Positions 9,250 to 18,641 of a stretch of 64,000 bases of DNA are shown here, one piece after another. A program made the position numbers and the translations under genes. Source of the DNA: Bacillus sp. J37 (GTDB taxonomy: Bacteria; Bacillota; Bacilli; Bacillales; Bacillaceae). The notes below the pieces were generated by a model. That model worked only from the letters and a program-made list of their open reading frames with translations, did not search any database and was not told the origin of the DNA. Numbering within the stretch: the stretch's first letter is position 1; every line of letters starts with the position of its first letter. Where the stretch lies: contig NZ_JAEK01000005.1 in assembly GCF_000518865.1 (NCBI RefSeq), positions 62,001-126,000 on the forward strand, in the 5' to 3' direction.

Positions 9250-10776
9250 TTATTTCACCTCAATCGCTTCTTCTACCATTTCTCCATCTAATGTCCAAGT
9301 TTTTGCTTTTGTAATTTTTACTTTGACAATTTTCCCTATTGCTGACTTAGGTGCTCTAAAGTTTACTAGCTTACTTTTCTCAGTGTATCCTGCTAAAACT
9401 TCAGGGTTATTTTTGCTTTCACCTTCAACTAATACATCGACAATTTGGCCTTCATATGCCTTTAACTTCTTGGCAGAAATCTCGTTAACTACCGCATTTA
9501 AACGTTGAAGACGTTCCTTTTTCACTTCCATTGGTACATTATCCTTCATTTTCGCAGCAGGTGTACCTTCACGTGGAGAGTAGATGAATGTGTAGGCACT
9601 ATCAAATTCTACTTCACGATATAATGAAAGTGTTTCTTCGAATTGTTCTTCTGTTTCATTTGGGAAACCTACAATAATATCAGTTGTTAGAGATGCATTT
9701 GGCATTGCTGCTTTAATTTTTCCAACAAGCTCTAAATAGCTTTCACGTGAATATTTACGTGCCATGATTTTTAATATTTCCGAGCTTCCTGACTGAACTG
9801 GTAAATGAATATGATCTAAAAGATTTCCACCCTTTGCCAGCACTTCAATTAAGTGATCATCAAAATCACGAGGATGACTCGTAGTGAATCTGATTCTAGG
9901 AATATCGATTTTATGGATTTCGTCCATTAAATCACCTAGTCCATATTCAATATCCTCGAAATCTTTACCATAGGCATTTACGTTTTGACCAAGAAGCGTG
10001 ATTTCCTGATATCCTTGTGCTGCTAAATGGCGCACCTCTTGGATAATTTCCTCAGGACGACGACTACGCTCTTTACCACGTGTATATGGAACAATACAAT
10101 ACGTACAGAATTTATCACATCCGTACATAATATTTACCCATGCTTTAATATTCCCTTTACGTACTTTCGGAAGATTTTCAATTACATCTCCTTCTTTAGA
10201 CCACACTTCCACGACCATCTCTTTTGATAGATATGCTTCATTTAAAATCTGTGGTAAACGGTGGATATTATGAGTACCAAAAATCATATCTACAAATGGG
10301 TGTACTTTTAGTATACGGTTAACAACTGATTCTTCCTGTGACATACAACCACAAACACCTAATAGTAAATCGGGTCTTTGCTTTTTTAATGTTTTAAAAT
10401 GACCTAACTCACCAAATACTTTATTTTCTGCGTTTTCGCGAATCGCACACGTATTTAGCAAAATCACATTAGCATCCTCTACACCATCTGTTGGCTCATA
10501 TCCTAATGCCATGAAAATCCCAGCCATTACCTCTGTATCATGTTCATTCATTTGACAGCCATATGTGCGGATATAAAACTTACGACCTTTTCCCATTCCT
10601 TTAAACTCTTCAGGAATTGAGAAGCCATCATACTTTACTTCTTCCTTACCACGTTTCTTCGCATCTTTTAAGGAAGGTGGCATATATACCGCTTGGAAAT
10701 ACTGGCTGTAGTCCTTATCGGATTTTTTGTCCGAAGGAGTTACTTGAGTACTTTCCTTACGTTGTTGTTCGTTCAT
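9250..10776 (-). CDS. miaB: tRNA methylthiotransferase MiaB
   Basis: MiaB is a radical-SAM enzyme that converts i6A37 to ms2i6A37 in tRNA, using the MiaA product. The N-terminal auxiliary cluster cysteines are in TYGCQMN (Cys74), NTCAIRE (Cys110) and CGCMSQ (Cys144). The radical-SAM motif CDKFCTYC supplies Cys220, Cys224 and Cys227. A TRAM domain occupies roughly the last 70 residues. Length 508 aa is normal for Bacillus. The ATG has an AAAGGAG site. It forms an operon with ricA, one base apart. Confidence 0.97.
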   Translation of the reverse strand: MNEQQRKESTQVTPSDKKSDKDYSQYFQAVYMPPSLKDAKKRGKEEVKYDGFSIPEEFKGMGKGRKFYIRTYGCQMNEHDTEVMAGIFMALGYEPTDGVEDANVILLNTCAIRENAENKVFGELGHFKTLKKQRPDLLLGVCGCMSQEESVVNRILKVHPFVDMIFGTHNIHRLPQILNEAYLSKEMVVEVWSKEGDVIENLPKVRKGNIKAWVNIMYGCDKFCTYCIVPYTRGKERSRRPEEIIQEVRHLAAQGYQEITLLGQNVNAYGKDFEDIEYGLGDLMDEIHKIDIPRIRFTTSHPRDFDDHLIEVLAKGGNLLDHIHLPVQSGSSEILKIMARKYSRESYLELVGKIKAAMPNASLTTDIIVGFPNETEEQFEETLSLYREVEFDSAYTFIYSPREGTPAAKMKDNVPMEVKKERLQRLNAVVNEISAKKLKAYEGQIVDVLVEGESKNNPEVLAGYTEKSKLVNFRAPKSAIGKIVKVKITKAKTWTLDGEMVEEAIEVK

Positions 10777-10895
10777 TGTGTCAATCTCCTTTCAATTTGC
10801 TTATGAACAGCAAAACATCACCTGAATTTTAACATTAACTCAATTATTATTAATAAATCGTACGAATAAATTAATCATTCAACGTACAACATAAA

Positions 10896-10924
10896 AGTAT
10901 ATCGATTATCTATAAAGAATACAA
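10896..10924 (-). promoter_or_regulatory. Weak sigma-A promoter candidate for miaB
   Basis: Minus-strand TTGTAT and TATACT are separated by 17 bases. The -10 matches 5 of 6 consensus bases, but the -35 matches only 3. In this very AT-rich 361-base gap it is the best pair I found; it remains tentative. Confidence 0.3.
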
Positions 10925-11054
10925 TAATAAACACATACCGCCTTAAATTTTACACGTTTTCAGCAGAAAAGGCTAATATCGTTTTATGGAAATTCACAAA
11001 AAAGTTATGATTCAAGATGTCGATAATAAAATTATGTAAACTATATATTTATAG

Positions 11055-11094
11055 ATGAATACCTTTTAATAAAAACAAAAGGCTTTCATCTATA
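11055..11094 (-). other. Imperfect hairpin downstream of topB
   Basis: ATAGATGAA and TTCATCTAT form the base of a stem whose upper part pairs CCTTTT with AAAAGG. No proper T-run follows on either strand. It may be a weak terminator or an RNA 3-prime stabilising hairpin for topB. Confidence 0.4.
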
Positions 11095-11137
11095 ATGGTA
11101 TATAAATGAACATGTAAATTTCTTCTTTTATTTAACG

Positions 11138-13279
11138 TTATTCAAACAAAAAACTAATCTTTCCTGATTTCCATTCCAATCGGGCATCAAATGTTTTCTC
11201 ACCCTTTATAAATCCTTTGATGACATTTGTTTGTCCTTCATTTAATAGCTTTTGTATATTAGTTTGAGAGATTTTTTTGCCAAGGATCTTCTTTGAAATG
11301 GTAAATTTACATTGATGCGTTTTATAATTTGTACAGCCGTAAAACTCCCCCTTGTCAACTACATTACCTTCACATAACATACATTTTCCGGCTTTTTTTC
11401 CTATTGTAAAACGTGAAGAAGTTCGTTGTATTGACTCTATTTTTAAGCCTTCAAAACTCCATGTCGTTGAAACCTCAATTGCATCAGATACTATCTTCTT
11501 TGACAGTTTTTTCGTTTGTTCCATAAAAACAGAAGGTGATGCATGCCCGTCCCCAATCTCAGATAATCTTTGCTCCCATTTTGCTGTCATTTCTGGTGAA
11601 GCTAAAATATGATCACCAATCGCTTGAATTAAAACTTTTGCTTTATCTGTTGCAAAAACTTGATTTTTCTTTACTTCAATATATTTTCGATCTTTAAGCA
11701 TGGTAATAATACCTGCTCTTGTAGCTTCTGTCCCCAAACCTTCTACTTTACTTAACACTTTTTCAAGTTCATCATTATCTAAATATTTTCCGGCAGTTTT
11801 CATTAACGTGATTAATTGACCTTCTGTATATCGTTTAGGTGGTTGAGTTTTACCTTCCTTTGTATCGATTTTATCTACAATTCCATCATCATTTTTTTGT
11901 AGATTTGGAAGTATTTCGTCTTTTTCCTTATCATCCTGATAAATGACTTTACGCCAACCTTCCTGAATTTGTTGTTTCCCTTTTGTTATAAATTCAGCAC
12001 GTCCATCAACTAAGGTGGTAAGAGTCGAATAATCAAATATTGCCTGATCATAGTGAGCAGCAATTAATCTACGAACGATCATATCATATATTCTTTGTTC
12101 ATCTGCTGATAGTTTCTTAGGATCTCGCACTTGTTCTGTTGGGATAATGGCATAGTGATCTGTCACCTTTTTTTCATTAACATAACGGGAATTAGTAAGA
12201 ATAGATGACTTAGGTAACGGAAACAAATAACTATATTCATCGAATACACTTACCTTTTGCAAAATTTCTGGAAATTGCTCGGCTTCTCCCTTGGTTACAT
12301 ATGTTGAATCACTACGTGGATATGAAACGATTCCCTTTTGATATAGCGACTGAACAATATCCAACGTTTTCTTGGGAGAAAATTTGAACGCCTTGTTAGC
12401 GGTTGCCTGCAGAGATGATAAATTAAACAATAATGGTGGTTGATATTCTTTCCGTTCTGTCTTTATATCCTTAATGACAGCAGGCTTTCCTTTACAAAAT
12501 GCGGCTATCTTACTTGCAAGTTCTTGTTCCATAACACGTGTTTGTTGATTTTTATGCCATTTCCCTTTGTATTTTTCCCCATTTACCTTAAACGTGGCAA
12601 TGATTTCCCAAAAGGGTTCCGGTTTAAACTCATCTATTTCCTTTTCACGTTTTACTATTAATGCTAGAGTTGGTGTTTGTACACGTCCTGCAGAGAACAC
12701 ATCATTCATTCCATGTTCTTTAAGAAGAAGTGAGTAAACTCTTGAAGCATTCATGCCTACTAACCAATCAGCACACGCACGAGAATAGGCCTCATAAAAA
12801 AGATTTTTTGTTTTTTCATCATCTAATAATTGTTTAAAACCTTCGTATATTGAAGCAGGTGTTAATGAAGAAATCCACAATCTTTTAATTGGTTTTTTCA
12901 CACCAGCCAAATGAATAATATTTCGAACAATTAACTCTCCTTCACGCCCTGCATCACCTGCATGGATAATTTCTGTAATTCCTGGATTAGTTAGAAGCTG
13001 CTTAACAATATAAAACTGCTTGGCTTTCGATTTCGTTACCATGTATCGAAATTTATCAGGTATGATCGGTAACATTGGTATGGACCATTTTTTCCATTCA
13101 GGCTTATAAGCTTCTGGTGGACTTAATTCAGTTAAATGTCCAATCGCCCATGTGCAATAGGCTCCATTAGGAAATAGTTCATTTGGTTTAATTTCAAAAT
13201 ATCCATCTCGTTTTATTCGTTGAAATTGTGCACAAAGGGTTGAAGCTTGATCAGGCTTTTCGGCAATAATTATCTTCAT
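11138..13279 (-). CDS. topB: DNA topoisomerase III (type IA)
   Basis: TopB relaxes negatively supercoiled DNA and resolves linked replication and recombination intermediates by passing one strand through a transient break. The TOPRIM domain shows the N-terminal AEKPDQAS and DAGREGEL (109-116). The catalytic tyrosine is Tyr320 in VSYPRSDS. SAGRVQTPTLAL (196-207) is the conserved DNA-gate motif. A single zinc-ribbon-like element (CMLCE..., then C...C near residues 640-670) ends the protein. Length 713 aa is slightly shorter than B. subtilis TopB. It stands alone between miaB and korB, not cotranscribed with korAB because a terminator lies at 13426-13454. Confidence 0.95.
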   Translation of the reverse strand: MKIIIAEKPDQASTLCAQFQRIKRDGYFEIKPNELFPNGAYCTWAIGHLTELSPPEAYKPEWKKWSIPMLPIIPDKFRYMVTKSKAKQFYIVKQLLTNPGITEIIHAGDAGREGELIVRNIIHLAGVKKPIKRLWISSLTPASIYEGFKQLLDDEKTKNLFYEAYSRACADWLVGMNASRVYSLLLKEHGMNDVFSAGRVQTPTLALIVKREKEIDEFKPEPFWEIIATFKVNGEKYKGKWHKNQQTRVMEQELASKIAAFCKGKPAVIKDIKTERKEYQPPLLFNLSSLQATANKAFKFSPKKTLDIVQSLYQKGIVSYPRSDSTYVTKGEAEQFPEILQKVSVFDEYSYLFPLPKSSILTNSRYVNEKKVTDHYAIIPTEQVRDPKKLSADEQRIYDMIVRRLIAAHYDQAIFDYSTLTTLVDGRAEFITKGKQQIQEGWRKVIYQDDKEKDEILPNLQKNDDGIVDKIDTKEGKTQPPKRYTEGQLITLMKTAGKYLDNDELEKVLSKVEGLGTEATRAGIITMLKDRKYIEVKKNQVFATDKAKVLIQAIGDHILASPEMTAKWEQRLSEIGDGHASPSVFMEQTKKLSKKIVSDAIEVSTTWSFEGLKIESIQRTSSRFTIGKKAGKCMLCEGNVVDKGEFYGCTNYKTHQCKFTISKKILGKKISQTNIQKLLNEGQTNVIKGFIKGEKTFDARLEWKSGKISFLFE

Positions 13280-13425
13280 AACTTTCCTACACCTACTAAT
13301 TTACAATTCTTTTTTCTAGTTTACTTTATTTTTTCTTTTATGAAAAACAACAGAAAATTAATTTTACACGAAAATATGTCTTATTAACATAGTAAATTCA
13401 TGTTTTCACTTGAATAGCTAACATA

Positions 13426-13454
13426 GTAAAAAGGCTGATGAATTACCATCAGCC
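13426..13454 (-). terminator. Terminator downstream of korB
   Basis: GGCTGATG (13433-13440) pairs with CATCAGCC (13447-13454); on the minus strand the stem is followed by TTTTTAC. It lies 11 bases past the korB stop codon. Confidence 0.85.
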
Positions 13455-13465
13455 CTTCTGTTATT

Positions 13466-14335
13466 TCACATAAATTCTGCAACTAATTTATTAAATTCTT
13501 CTTCATCTATCTCCAGTTCGGCTTTTGAAAGCGGGATATCGCTGTAACCATTGATCATATCTTGATATGATTTTTGCTCTTTATTTTGATAGATTAGACC
13601 TGTTACTAATCCATTATGTTTCATTAGAGTTTGCATAGCCTGTTCTTTATTGTGAGGGTCATAATCTTCAATAGTACCAAGCTTAGTAAGATTTTCTTTA
13701 AACCAGTCATATGTGTTTACTTTATTATAAGTTACACATGGGCTATATACATTAATTAATGAGAACCCTTTATGATTAATTCCGGCTTCAATTAATGCTG
13801 TTAAATCTTTTAAATCAGTTGAAAAACTCTGTGCAACAAAAGTTGCGCCTGCTGTTAATGCCATTTCCATTACAGAAAGAGCTGATTCAATTGAGCCTTG
13901 TGGGGTACTTTTGGTCACAAATCCTGCATCACTACGTGGTGAAGTTTGACCTTTTGTTAGACCATATATTTGATTGTCCATGACGATATATGTGATATCA
14001 ACATTTCGGCGAATCGCATGGATTGTATGTCCCATTCCAATGGCAAAGCCATCTCCATCTCCTCCAGAAGCAATAACAGTTAAATCTTTATTTGCCATTT
14101 TTACTCCTTGAGCAATTGGTAAAGATCGACCATGAATACCATGGAATCCGTATGAATTGATATATCCTGAAATACGTCCGGAGCAACCAATACCTGACAC
14201 CACAGCTAAATTTTCAGGAGTAAGCCCCACATTTGCTGCCGCACGCTGAATAGCTGCTTGAACAGAGAAATCACCACAACCTGGACACCAGTTTGGTTTA
14301 ACATTATTACGAAAATCCTTAAATGTTGCTGTCAT
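13466..14335 (-). CDS. korB: 2-oxoacid:ferredoxin oxidoreductase, beta subunit
   Basis: With KorA this thiamine-diphosphate enzyme oxidatively decarboxylates a 2-oxoacid (probably 2-oxoglutarate or pyruvate) to the acyl-CoA and reduces ferredoxin. The 289-residue protein has the N-terminal WCPGCGDF (cluster-binding cysteines) and the ThDP/magnesium motif GGDGDGFAIG...NVDITYIVMDNQIYGLTKGQ. Substrate choice cannot be read from sequence. The ATG lies one base after the korA stop codon, with its AAGGAG site inside korA, so the two are translationally coupled. Confidence 0.92.
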   Translation of the reverse strand: MTATFKDFRNNVKPNWCPGCGDFSVQAAIQRAAANVGLTPENLAVVSGIGCSGRISGYINSYGFHGIHGRSLPIAQGVKMANKDLTVIASGGDGDGFAIGMGHTIHAIRRNVDITYIVMDNQIYGLTKGQTSPRSDAGFVTKSTPQGSIESALSVMEMALTAGATFVAQSFSTDLKDLTALIEAGINHKGFSLINVYSPCVTYNKVNTYDWFKENLTKLGTIEDYDPHNKEQAMQTLMKHNGLVTGLIYQNKEQKSYQDMINGYSDIPLSKAELEIDEEEFNKLVAEFM

Positions 14336-14336
14336 G

Positions 14337-16073
14337 TTAGATCAACTCCTTGCTTCGCGTATGAATTTCATGAGGTAAGAATGGATTCCCATCATATTTT
14401 AATAGCGAAGATATCATACCCGCATGTCCTACGTTCATTTTTAGTAAGCTTGCCAGTTGACCAGTTGCATTATTCTCAACAACTATCACTTTTTTAGCCG
14501 CTTCTACTAATGGCAGCATTTCCTCTGTCGGGAAAGGGTGAATTAAACGAATTTGTGCGTGATTAACTTTTATTCCATCTTCTTCAAGTCGTGTCATTGC
14601 TTCTTCAATTGTCCCTCTAGTAGAAATGTAACCAACTAGTAAAACATCAGGGTTTTCATGAGACACATTTTTATGAACAGGATTATTGAATTGTAAATTG
14701 TTTAATTTTCTTAACCTCTTATCCATTTGATCTACACGATTTCCTGCAGACTCTGAAGGTTTGCCTGTTTCATCATGTTCAACACCTGTAACATGGTGAA
14801 TTCCATGTTTCATACCTGGAATTACACGAGGTGATACTCCATCCTCTGTTACTTCATAACGTTTAAAATATGATTTATTTTCGACCTCCGGTAAGTCATC
14901 GGACATTAATTTTCCTCGGCGAATTTCAATTTTATTATATTCTAATGGCTCTACTGTTTGTTTTCCTAAAGAAAGTTGCAAATCAGTTAATAGAATGACA
15001 GGAACCTGGTATTCTTCAGCAATGTTAAATGCCTCAATTGTATCGTAGAATGCTTCTTGAACTGTACTTGGAGCCATAACCACTTTAGGTATTTCACCGT
15101 GTGTACCATAAATCATGGCCATTAAGTCAGATTGCTCCTGCTTTGTTGGTAATCCGGTACTCGGTCCACCACGTTGTGTATCTATAATAACAAGTGGTTG
15201 TTCAGTCATACCCGATAATCCGATTGCTTCCATCATGAGAGATAAACCCGGTCCTGCTGATGCTGTAAATGTACGTGCTCCAGCATAGTTGGCACCGATC
15301 GCCATTGTACAGGCAGCAATTTCATCTTCCGTCTGAATTACTGCTCCACCAAACTTAGGTAATTTTTTAATTAAGTATTCCATTATTTCAGAAGCAGGAG
15401 TTATAGGGTAGGCAGCCATAAAGCGTGATCCACCTGCAATAGCACCTAATGCAATAGCGTCATTGCCGATCATAAACATACGCTTTTTCCCATCTGCTCT
15501 TTCTAAATATAGATCTTCCCGGTTATATTCAAGTTCTTCTCTTAAATATTTTGCACCCGTTTCGATCGCTTGCATATTTTTGGCGACAATTTGTTCACCC
15601 TTACGACCATAAATTTCTTGCACTACTTCGCGATATTGGGTTGCATCTATATCTAAAATGGCACTTGTCGCACCAATAGCTACCATGTTCTTCATTAGCG
15701 ATGTTCCAAGTTCAGTGGCAATTTCAGAAAATGGTACAGAATAAAGAGTTACACCCTCATTCTCAGGAACTGTTGGATTAAACTTGGTATCTGCAAGAAC
15801 AATTCCTCCATCACGAAGCTCATGAAAATTAACATCTATCGTCTCTTGATCAAACGCTACTAATATATCAAGCTCGTCTGAAATAGCACGAACTTGTGTA
15901 GTACTTACACGGATCTTATTATTTGTATGTCCGCCTTTTATACGAGATGAAAAATGGCGGTATCCATATAAATAGTATCCTAGTCGGTTTAATGCAATAG
16001 AGAATACTTCCCCTGTACTTTCAATACCCTCACCTTGCTGTCCACCAACTTTCCAGGAAAGTTGACTAATCAT
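14337..16073 (-). CDS. korA: 2-oxoacid:ferredoxin oxidoreductase, fused gamma-alpha subunit
   Basis: This is the partner of KorB. The N-terminal part (about residues 1-185) is the gamma domain (KVGGQQGEGIESTGE, then the SSRIKGGHTNNKIRVS motif). The rest is the alpha subunit with the pyrimidine-binding region (AAYPITPASEIMEYL, ASAGPGLSLMMEAIG). Such gamma-alpha fusions are normal for Bacillus KorA. I place the start at ATG 16073 (578 aa) because the in-frame TTG at 16091 overlaps the GAGGAG ribosome binding site. B. subtilis carries tdh-kbl between miaB and spoVS, so this pair is a difference in that neighbourhood. Confidence 0.92.
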   Translation of the reverse strand: MISQLSWKVGGQQGEGIESTGEVFSIALNRLGYYLYGYRHFSSRIKGGHTNNKIRVSTTQVRAISDELDILVAFDQETIDVNFHELRDGGIVLADTKFNPTVPENEGVTLYSVPFSEIATELGTSLMKNMVAIGATSAILDIDATQYREVVQEIYGRKGEQIVAKNMQAIETGAKYLREELEYNREDLYLERADGKKRMFMIGNDAIALGAIAGGSRFMAAYPITPASEIMEYLIKKLPKFGGAVIQTEDEIAACTMAIGANYAGARTFTASAGPGLSLMMEAIGLSGMTEQPLVIIDTQRGGPSTGLPTKQEQSDLMAMIYGTHGEIPKVVMAPSTVQEAFYDTIEAFNIAEEYQVPVILLTDLQLSLGKQTVEPLEYNKIEIRRGKLMSDDLPEVENKSYFKRYEVTEDGVSPRVIPGMKHGIHHVTGVEHDETGKPSESAGNRVDQMDKRLRKLNNLQFNNPVHKNVSHENPDVLLVGYISTRGTIEEAMTRLEEDGIKVNHAQIRLIHPFPTEEMLPLVEAAKKVIVVENNATGQLASLLKMNVGHAGMISSLLKYDGNPFLPHEIHTRSKELI

Positions 16074-16264
16074 GCCCTCTACACTCCTCAATTAAACGTT
16101 CATTTGTTTATCTATTTTTCTTTTAGATTACACCACGTAAAGTATACCAACTTTTATGTAATTGTTGCGTTGCAGTCTATAATTTAGTAGAATGATTGGT
16201 TTTACACTAAACGTATTCAATTGTAGACCTTACCAGGAAAAAATACAAGAGTTTAACTAAATTA

Positions 16265-17188
16265 TTAAAAAGAAAGATAATCAGCTAAATTTTGAAAAAG
16301 AAACTTTTTCACTTGTGAATCAGAATAATGTTGTAGTAACTCATTTCCTAAAATCTCATAACAGGAGTAATTTTCAAGTCCAACTATCGTTTCATCTATT
16401 CCATCAAAATCTGAACCAAACCCAATTTGGTTTTCTCCACCTAATGAACACAAATAATCAATATGTTTAAGTAGATTTGAAATAGTTGGCTCAGGTTGTT
16501 CAGACGTAAAAAAAGGAACAAATGTAACACCAATAACACCTTTTTTACGAAAAAGAGCCACGATTTGTTCGTCTTTTAAATTCCTAACATGTGAACATAT
16601 AGTATAAACATTTGAGTGAGTAGCAATAGGGTAGTCTGCGAGATCTAATGCTTCCCAGAAGCTTCTTTCACTTGCATGTGATAAATCTGTCCACATCTTT
16701 TGTTTATTTAAATAGCGTATAACTTCTGTCCCAAAGTTTGTAATGCCGGCATTTCGCTTTTCTAACACACCGTCTGCCACTAGATTGGCATAGTTCCACG
16801 TTAGCCCTACAGATCGGACACCAAGCTCATATAGGAGCTCTAGGTTAACGATTTGATCGCCTATTGCATCACATCCCTCAAGTGTTAAAATGGCACCAGT
16901 TTCCCCATCCTTTAAGCCTGCTAGATCTTCCTTCGTTTTTATAAGTTTAATATCGGGATATTTATGAAGAATTTTTTGATAAAAAATATTGATTTGTTGT
17001 TGTGCTACAGTTAACCTTTGGACAAATGGAATATTTTCTGGAACAAAAATGGCAAAACATTGAATATTCTTTTTAGCTGTTTTAAGTTTTGATAGATCGA
17101 CATGTAACCGATTATCATTAAACACATCTAGTTTTGGATTTTCCCAAAGCTTAAAAAGCATGTCACAATGTGCATCAAAGATTTTCAA
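16265..17188 (-). CDS. Membrane-dipeptidase family (M19) zinc dipeptidase
   Basis: Family M19 enzymes are binuclear zinc dipeptidases, some acting on D-amino-acid dipeptides. The metal ligands expected for the family are visible: DAHCD (His7, Asp9), Glu104 in TLEG, His171 in DLSHAS, His191 in ATHSN and Asp260 in GFGSDFDG. There is no signal peptide, so the 307-residue protein is probably cytoplasmic. Translation begins at TTG 17188, preceded by AAGGAG. It lies directly downstream of spoVS, beyond that gene's strong terminator. The physiological substrate is unknown; peptidoglycan-derived dipeptides are only a guess. Confidence 0.88.
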   Translation of the reverse strand: MKIFDAHCDMLFKLWENPKLDVFNDNRLHVDLSKLKTAKKNIQCFAIFVPENIPFVQRLTVAQQQINIFYQKILHKYPDIKLIKTKEDLAGLKDGETGAILTLEGCDAIGDQIVNLELLYELGVRSVGLTWNYANLVADGVLEKRNAGITNFGTEVIRYLNKQKMWTDLSHASERSFWEALDLADYPIATHSNVYTICSHVRNLKDEQIVALFRKKGVIGVTFVPFFTSEQPEPTISNLLKHIDYLCSLGGENQIGFGSDFDGIDETIVGLENYSCYEILGNELLQHYSDSQVKKFLFQNLADYLSF

Positions 17189-17225
17189 GACTACTCACTC
17201 CTTAATCTCACTTTTACTAATTATA

Positions 17226-17262
17226 TATAAAAAAACAGGGTTTGACTCATTGAGTCAAACCC
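17226..17262 (-). terminator. Strong terminator downstream of spoVS
   Basis: A perfect 12-bp inverted repeat (17238-17249 with 17251-17262) is followed on the minus strand by TGTTTTTTT. It isolates spoVS from the dipeptidase gene. Confidence 0.92.
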
Positions 17263-17287
17263 GCTTCATGTTCTTACATAGAGTTTA

Positions 17288-17548
17288 TTATCTCGGCTCT
17301 ACGATTAATTTTATGGCAGTACGCTCTTCACCATCTATTTGAATATCTGTAAAAGCAGGAATACAAATTAAGTCCACTCCACTTGGAGCTACAAATCCTC
17401 TCGCAATCGCTACAGCTTTTACTGCTTGATTAAGGGCTCCTGCTCCAATTGCTTGGATTTCGGCAGCACCTCTCTCCCTCAATACTCCGGCTAATGCACC
17501 AGCAACTGAATTAGGATTTGATTTTGCTGAAACCTTTAATATTTCCAT
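17288..17548 (-). CDS. spoVS: Stage V sporulation protein S
   Basis: SpoVS is a small, very conserved, Alba-like protein required for normal septation and coat assembly during sporulation. The 86-residue sequence (start MEILKVSAKSNPNSVAGALA, end KLIVEPR) matches the family along its whole length. The AAAGGGGG site precedes the ATG. A strong sigma-H promoter match lies at 17674-17703, giving a leader of roughly 120 bases that contains a stable hairpin (17613-17646). It is flanked by ymdB upstream and its own terminator. Confidence 0.97.
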   Translation of the reverse strand: MEILKVSAKSNPNSVAGALAGVLRERGAAEIQAIGAGALNQAVKAVAIARGFVAPSGVDLICIPAFTDIQIDGEERTAIKLIVEPR

Positions 17549-17612
17549 TTCTAGTTCCCCCTTTTTTCAATGAATACTTGAGTGTTCATTAGAACAATCA
17601 TTGGTATATTTT

Positions 17613-17646
17613 GTTTAAAAGGACCTCCCCTAAATTCCTTTTAAAC
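17613..17646 (-). other. Hairpin in the 5-prime leader of spoVS
   Basis: A perfect 11-bp inverted repeat (17613-17623 with 17636-17646) closes a 12-base loop. On the minus strand the loop reads ATTTAGGGGAGG, which contains a ribosome-binding-site-like GGGGAGG. No T-run follows on either strand, so it is not a terminator. It lies between the sigma-H promoter and the spoVS start. Confidence 0.65.
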
Positions 17647-17673
17647 AGTGTTAGTTATATATCCATTGCTACT

Positions 17674-17703
17674 ATATTCACTAGAGTTGGAATATATTCC
17701 TGC
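17674..17703 (-). promoter_or_regulatory. Sigma-H promoter of spoVS
   Basis: On the minus strand GCAGGAATA (17695-17703) fits the -35 consensus RnAGGAwWW. AGTGAATAT (17674-17682) fits the -10 consensus RnnGAATww, and the spacer is 12 bases. B. subtilis spoVS is sigma-H dependent, so both sequence and place agree. Confidence 0.8.
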
Positions 17704-17754
17704 TTGTTCGCACATTATTTCGAAAAATTCGCACTTATACACAAATTCATGTTT

Positions 17755-18549
17755 TTACTCAAAGAACATGTGATCATCATTAATAAGAATACGTTCAATT
17801 TTGCTAGCTTTTCCAGTTTTATCATTCACATCAACTACAACACCACTTAGTTGAGTTCGACCCTCTGCTACATCATGACGAACCGGAAGGCCAGTTAAAA
17901 AGCGCTTTAAGATCATTTCTCTGTCTACTCCTAATATTCCATCATACGGTCCTGTCATTCCGACATCTGTTATGTATGCAGTTCCTTTATCTAATATCCT
18001 TTCATCAGCTGTTTGAACATGTGTATGTGTTCCTACAACCACCGATGCCTGTCCATTTAAATACCAACCCATCGCCTGTTTTTCACTGGTTGCTTCAGCA
18101 TGAAAATCCACAAATATGACTGAAGTCCGCTTTTTAGCTTGTTCTATTAATTCATCAGCTTTTTTAAAAGGACAATCTGAAGGTGGTAAAAATGCACGTC
18201 CTTGCAAATTTATGACCGCTATTTCCTTTCCACCTACTGTAATAAAGGTCATTCCTTTTCCAGGATTATTTTCAGGAAAATTGGCAGGTCGTATCATTTG
18301 AGTTGTATCATCAATAAATTCAAAGATGTCACGGTTATCCCATGTATGATTTCCCATTGTGATTACATGTGCACCTTGTTGTATAAATTGCTGATACATC
18401 TTTTCTGTAATACCTCTACCATGTGCTGCATTCTCTCCGTTTATAATGACAGCGTGTGGCTGGTATTTTGTTTTTAACTTTGGTAAGTATTCCTTCACCA
18501 TATCCCGACCTGGGGATCCAAAAACATCCCCGATAAATAATATTTTCAT
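17755..18549 (-). CDS. ymdB: Metallophosphoesterase YmdB (2-prime,3-prime-cAMP phosphodiesterase)
   Basis: YmdB is a dinuclear-metal phosphodiesterase reported to act on 2-prime,3-prime-cyclic nucleotides, and it influences biofilm versus motility choice in B. subtilis. The five metal-binding blocks are visible: GDVFGSPGR (residues 7-15), NGENAAHGRG, TMGNHTWDN, VDFHAEATSEK and VVGTHTHVQTAD. The 264-residue length is normal. It lies directly downstream of rny; a terminator at the end of rny lies between. Confidence 0.94.
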   Translation of the reverse strand: MKILFIGDVFGSPGRDMVKEYLPKLKTKYQPHAVIINGENAAHGRGITEKMYQQFIQQGAHVITMGNHTWDNRDIFEFIDDTTQMIRPANFPENNPGKGMTFITVGGKEIAVINLQGRAFLPPSDCPFKKADELIEQAKKRTSVIFVDFHAEATSEKQAMGWYLNGQASVVVGTHTHVQTADERILDKGTAYITDVGMTGPYDGILGVDREMILKRFLTGLPVRHDVAEGRTQLSGVVVDVNDKTGKASKIERILINDDHMFFE

Positions 18550-18600
18550 TTATGTACCTTCTTTACTTTATAGTCTTACATCTAGTGTTGCACATATTAG

Positions 18601-18641
18601 TGCAAAAATAAAGTGGCGCATCTCTGCACCACTTTATTTTG
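18601..18641 (-). terminator. Terminator overlapping the rny stop codon
   Basis: A long stem (about 18604-18619 with 18625-18640) pairs the last rny codons with downstream sequence. On the minus strand the 3-prime arm ends in TTTATTTTTG. Some readthrough into ymdB is likely given the operon-like spacing. Confidence 0.75.

Noticed and set aside
13387-13430. Two copies of AACATAGTAAA near the korB terminator
   Set aside because: Eleven-base AT-rich repeats are expected by chance in such sequence and form no array.
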